In this document: positions 13,493-14,207 of the stretch, in pieces | Numbering within the stretch: position 1 is the first letter of the stretch | Layout of the letters: every line of letters begins with the position of its first letter | Origin: JAIUZI01 sp041594355 | Lineage (GTDB): Bacteria; Pseudomonadota; Alphaproteobacteria; Rhodobacterales; Rhodobacteraceae | Length of the DNA stretch: 14,207 nt | Direction of reading: 5' to 3' | Assembly (NCBI GenBank): GCA_041594355.1 | Contig: JBFHMM010000090.1 | Coordinates: forward strand, 1 to 14,207 | The notes under the pieces: generated by a model | What the model was told of the DNA's origin: nothing | The model's input: the letters and a program-made list of their open reading frames with translations, nothing else | Databases searched by the model: none | Translations under genes and position numbers: made by a program

Positions 13493-13513
13493 CAGTTAAA
13501 TTGTACTTAACTG
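13493..13513. promoter_or_regulatory. Operator-like palindrome just before the LysR gene
   Basis: CAGTTAA (13493-13499) and TTAACTG (13507-13513) are perfect arms with a 7-base spacer. The site ends 2 bases before the ATG at 13516 and includes a T-N11-A arrangement as in LysR-type boxes. A related half-site, CCAGTTTAACC on the minus strand, lies at 13420-13430 near the divergent small gene. Autoregulation is the natural reading. Confidence 0.5.
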
Positions 13514-13515
13514 GG

Positions 13516-14207
13516 ATGAGCCCCCGCCTGCCCCCCCTCACCGCCCTGCGCGCCTTTGATGCCGCCGCCCGCCACATGTCCTTTGCCCGTGCTGCCGAAG
13601 AGCTGAACGTGACCCCGGCGGCGCTGTCGTTCCAGATCAAGTCGCTGGAGGAGCACCTCGGCGCACCGCTGTTCCGTCGGCTGAATCGGGCGGTTGAACT
13701 GACCGAGGCCGGCCGCACCCTCGCCCCCGGCGCCGCCGATGCTTTTCAGTCTCTGAGCGCCGCGTGGAATGCCGCCAAACGACTGCAAAACAACACGAAT
13801 CTGACTGTGACGGCGGGACCGGGACTGACCGCAAAATGGCTAGCGCCGCGCCTTTACGAATTTGCCCGCGCCCATCCCGAGATTGATCTGCGGTTCTCCG
13901 CCACCCTGCGGATGCTGGATTTTGTCCGCGACGAGGTCGATGTCGCGATCCGCTTTGGGCAAGGCACGGATGAAGGGTTCTGGTCGCAACCGATCCGCCG
14001 GGAATGGGTGACACCGGTTATGACACCAGAACTGGCCGAGCTCTATACCACCCCCGAAAGCCTGCTGCAGGCACCGTTAATTTTCGATGAATCAATAAAT
14101 TTCCTTAAGCCGTCCTGTGACTGGCCGGTGTGGTTCCGCACCCAGGGGATCGACCATACGCCGACCCATGGCGCCCATTTCAGCCAGGCCGATCACGCCG
14201 TTGATGC
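13516..14207 (+). CDS. LysR-family transcriptional regulator, GcvA-like (3' end outside window)
   Basis: The frame is open from ATG 13516 to the window end (230 codons seen of about 300). The N-terminal winged helix-turn-helix is clear: LTALRAFDAAARHMSFARAA then EELNVTPAALSFQIKSLEEH (about 8-47), GAPLFRRLNRAVELTEAGRTL (about 49-69). After a linker helix, the substrate-binding domain starts near residue 94 (NLTVTAGPGLTAKWLAPRLYEF), with RFGQG and the second lobe following. The TAKWLAPRLxxFxxxHPEIDLRF pattern is typical of GcvA-like regulators in proteobacteria. No good Shine-Dalgarno precedes the ATG, because a palindrome ends 2 bases before it; translation may be leaderless or weak. The ligand and regulon are unknown. 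The neighbour most likely controlled is the divergent 39-residue gene. Confidence 0.9.
   Translation, partial: MSPRLPPLTALRAFDAAARHMSFARAAEELNVTPAALSFQIKSLEEHLGAPLFRRLNRAVELTEAGRTLAPGAADAFQSLSAAWNAAKRLQNNTNLTVTAGPGLTAKWLAPRLYEFARAHPEIDLRFSATLRMLDFVRDEVDVAIRFGQGTDEGFWSQPIRREWVTPVMTPELAELYTTPESLLQAPLIFDESINFLKPSCDWPVWFRTQGIDHTPTHGAHFSQADHAVD

Noticed and set aside
13253..13510. An 85-residue plus-strand frame in the spacer before the LysR gene
   Set aside because: It has no ribosome site and an Arg/Pro-rich product, it runs through the divergent promoter region, and the opposite strand has a better supported small gene.

Overview
The window looks like chromosomal DNA of a marine-type alphaproteobacterium, most likely Rhodobacterales (Rhodobacteraceae/Roseobacter group). 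The basis is high-GC, GCC/GGC-rich codon use, a TIGR02302-type membrane protein next to lysA and argH, a phaA-phaB pair with a PhaR-like operator, and small proteins of a style I associate with that group. No rRNA, tRNA, CRISPR array, insertion sequence or phage gene was found. Most of the window is ordinary core genome, and I did not find a clear new defence, mobile or biosynthetic system.

Left part (1-6372). The tail of a plus-strand gene for a membrane-anchored, probably zinc-ribbon protein converges on a minus-strand cluster. In order of transcription the cluster is argH (argininosuccinate lyase), a 42-residue lipoprotein resembling LptM, a DUF2834-like membrane protein, lysA (diaminopimelate decarboxylase) and a TIGR02302/DUF4175-type protein. 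The first three are almost fused (ATGA overlap, then a 4-base gap). A 136-base gap with several perfect AT-rich palindromes precedes lysA, so lysA may have its own control point. The cluster joins the last step of arginine synthesis, the last step of lysine synthesis and envelope proteins.

Middle part (6395-9626). A TlpA-type exported thioredoxin is divergent from argH, with only 22 bases between the two start codons. Next comes a small exported protein whose 3' end appears frameshifted. A repeat- and hairpin-rich spacer follows. Then there is a tight three-gene operon: a membrane-anchored unknown, an unknown with a hydrophobic N-terminus, and a sterol desaturase/fatty acid hydroxylase-family enzyme, each joined by an ATGA overlap. 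A 360-base spacer after it may hold the decayed remains of a small membrane protein.

Right part (9627-14207). A stand-alone EAL-domain protein (c-di-GMP phosphodiesterase type) is followed by phaA and phaB, which convert acetyl-CoA to (R)-3-hydroxybutyryl-CoA for polyhydroxyalkanoate synthesis. A CTGC-N4-GCAG site upstream of phaA fits the PhaR repressor, and a strong terminator closes the pair. Then come a GFA-family zinc protein, a spacer with short direct repeats, a 39-residue minus-strand gene, and a divergent GcvA-like LysR regulator cut by the window end.

The items most worth a second look are the very small genes (4856-4984 and 13284-13403), the frameshifted gene at 7025, the hairpins that overlap ribosome binding sites (7575-7594 and 9595-9618), the palindromes before lysA and before the LysR gene, and the two-unknown operon with the desaturase.
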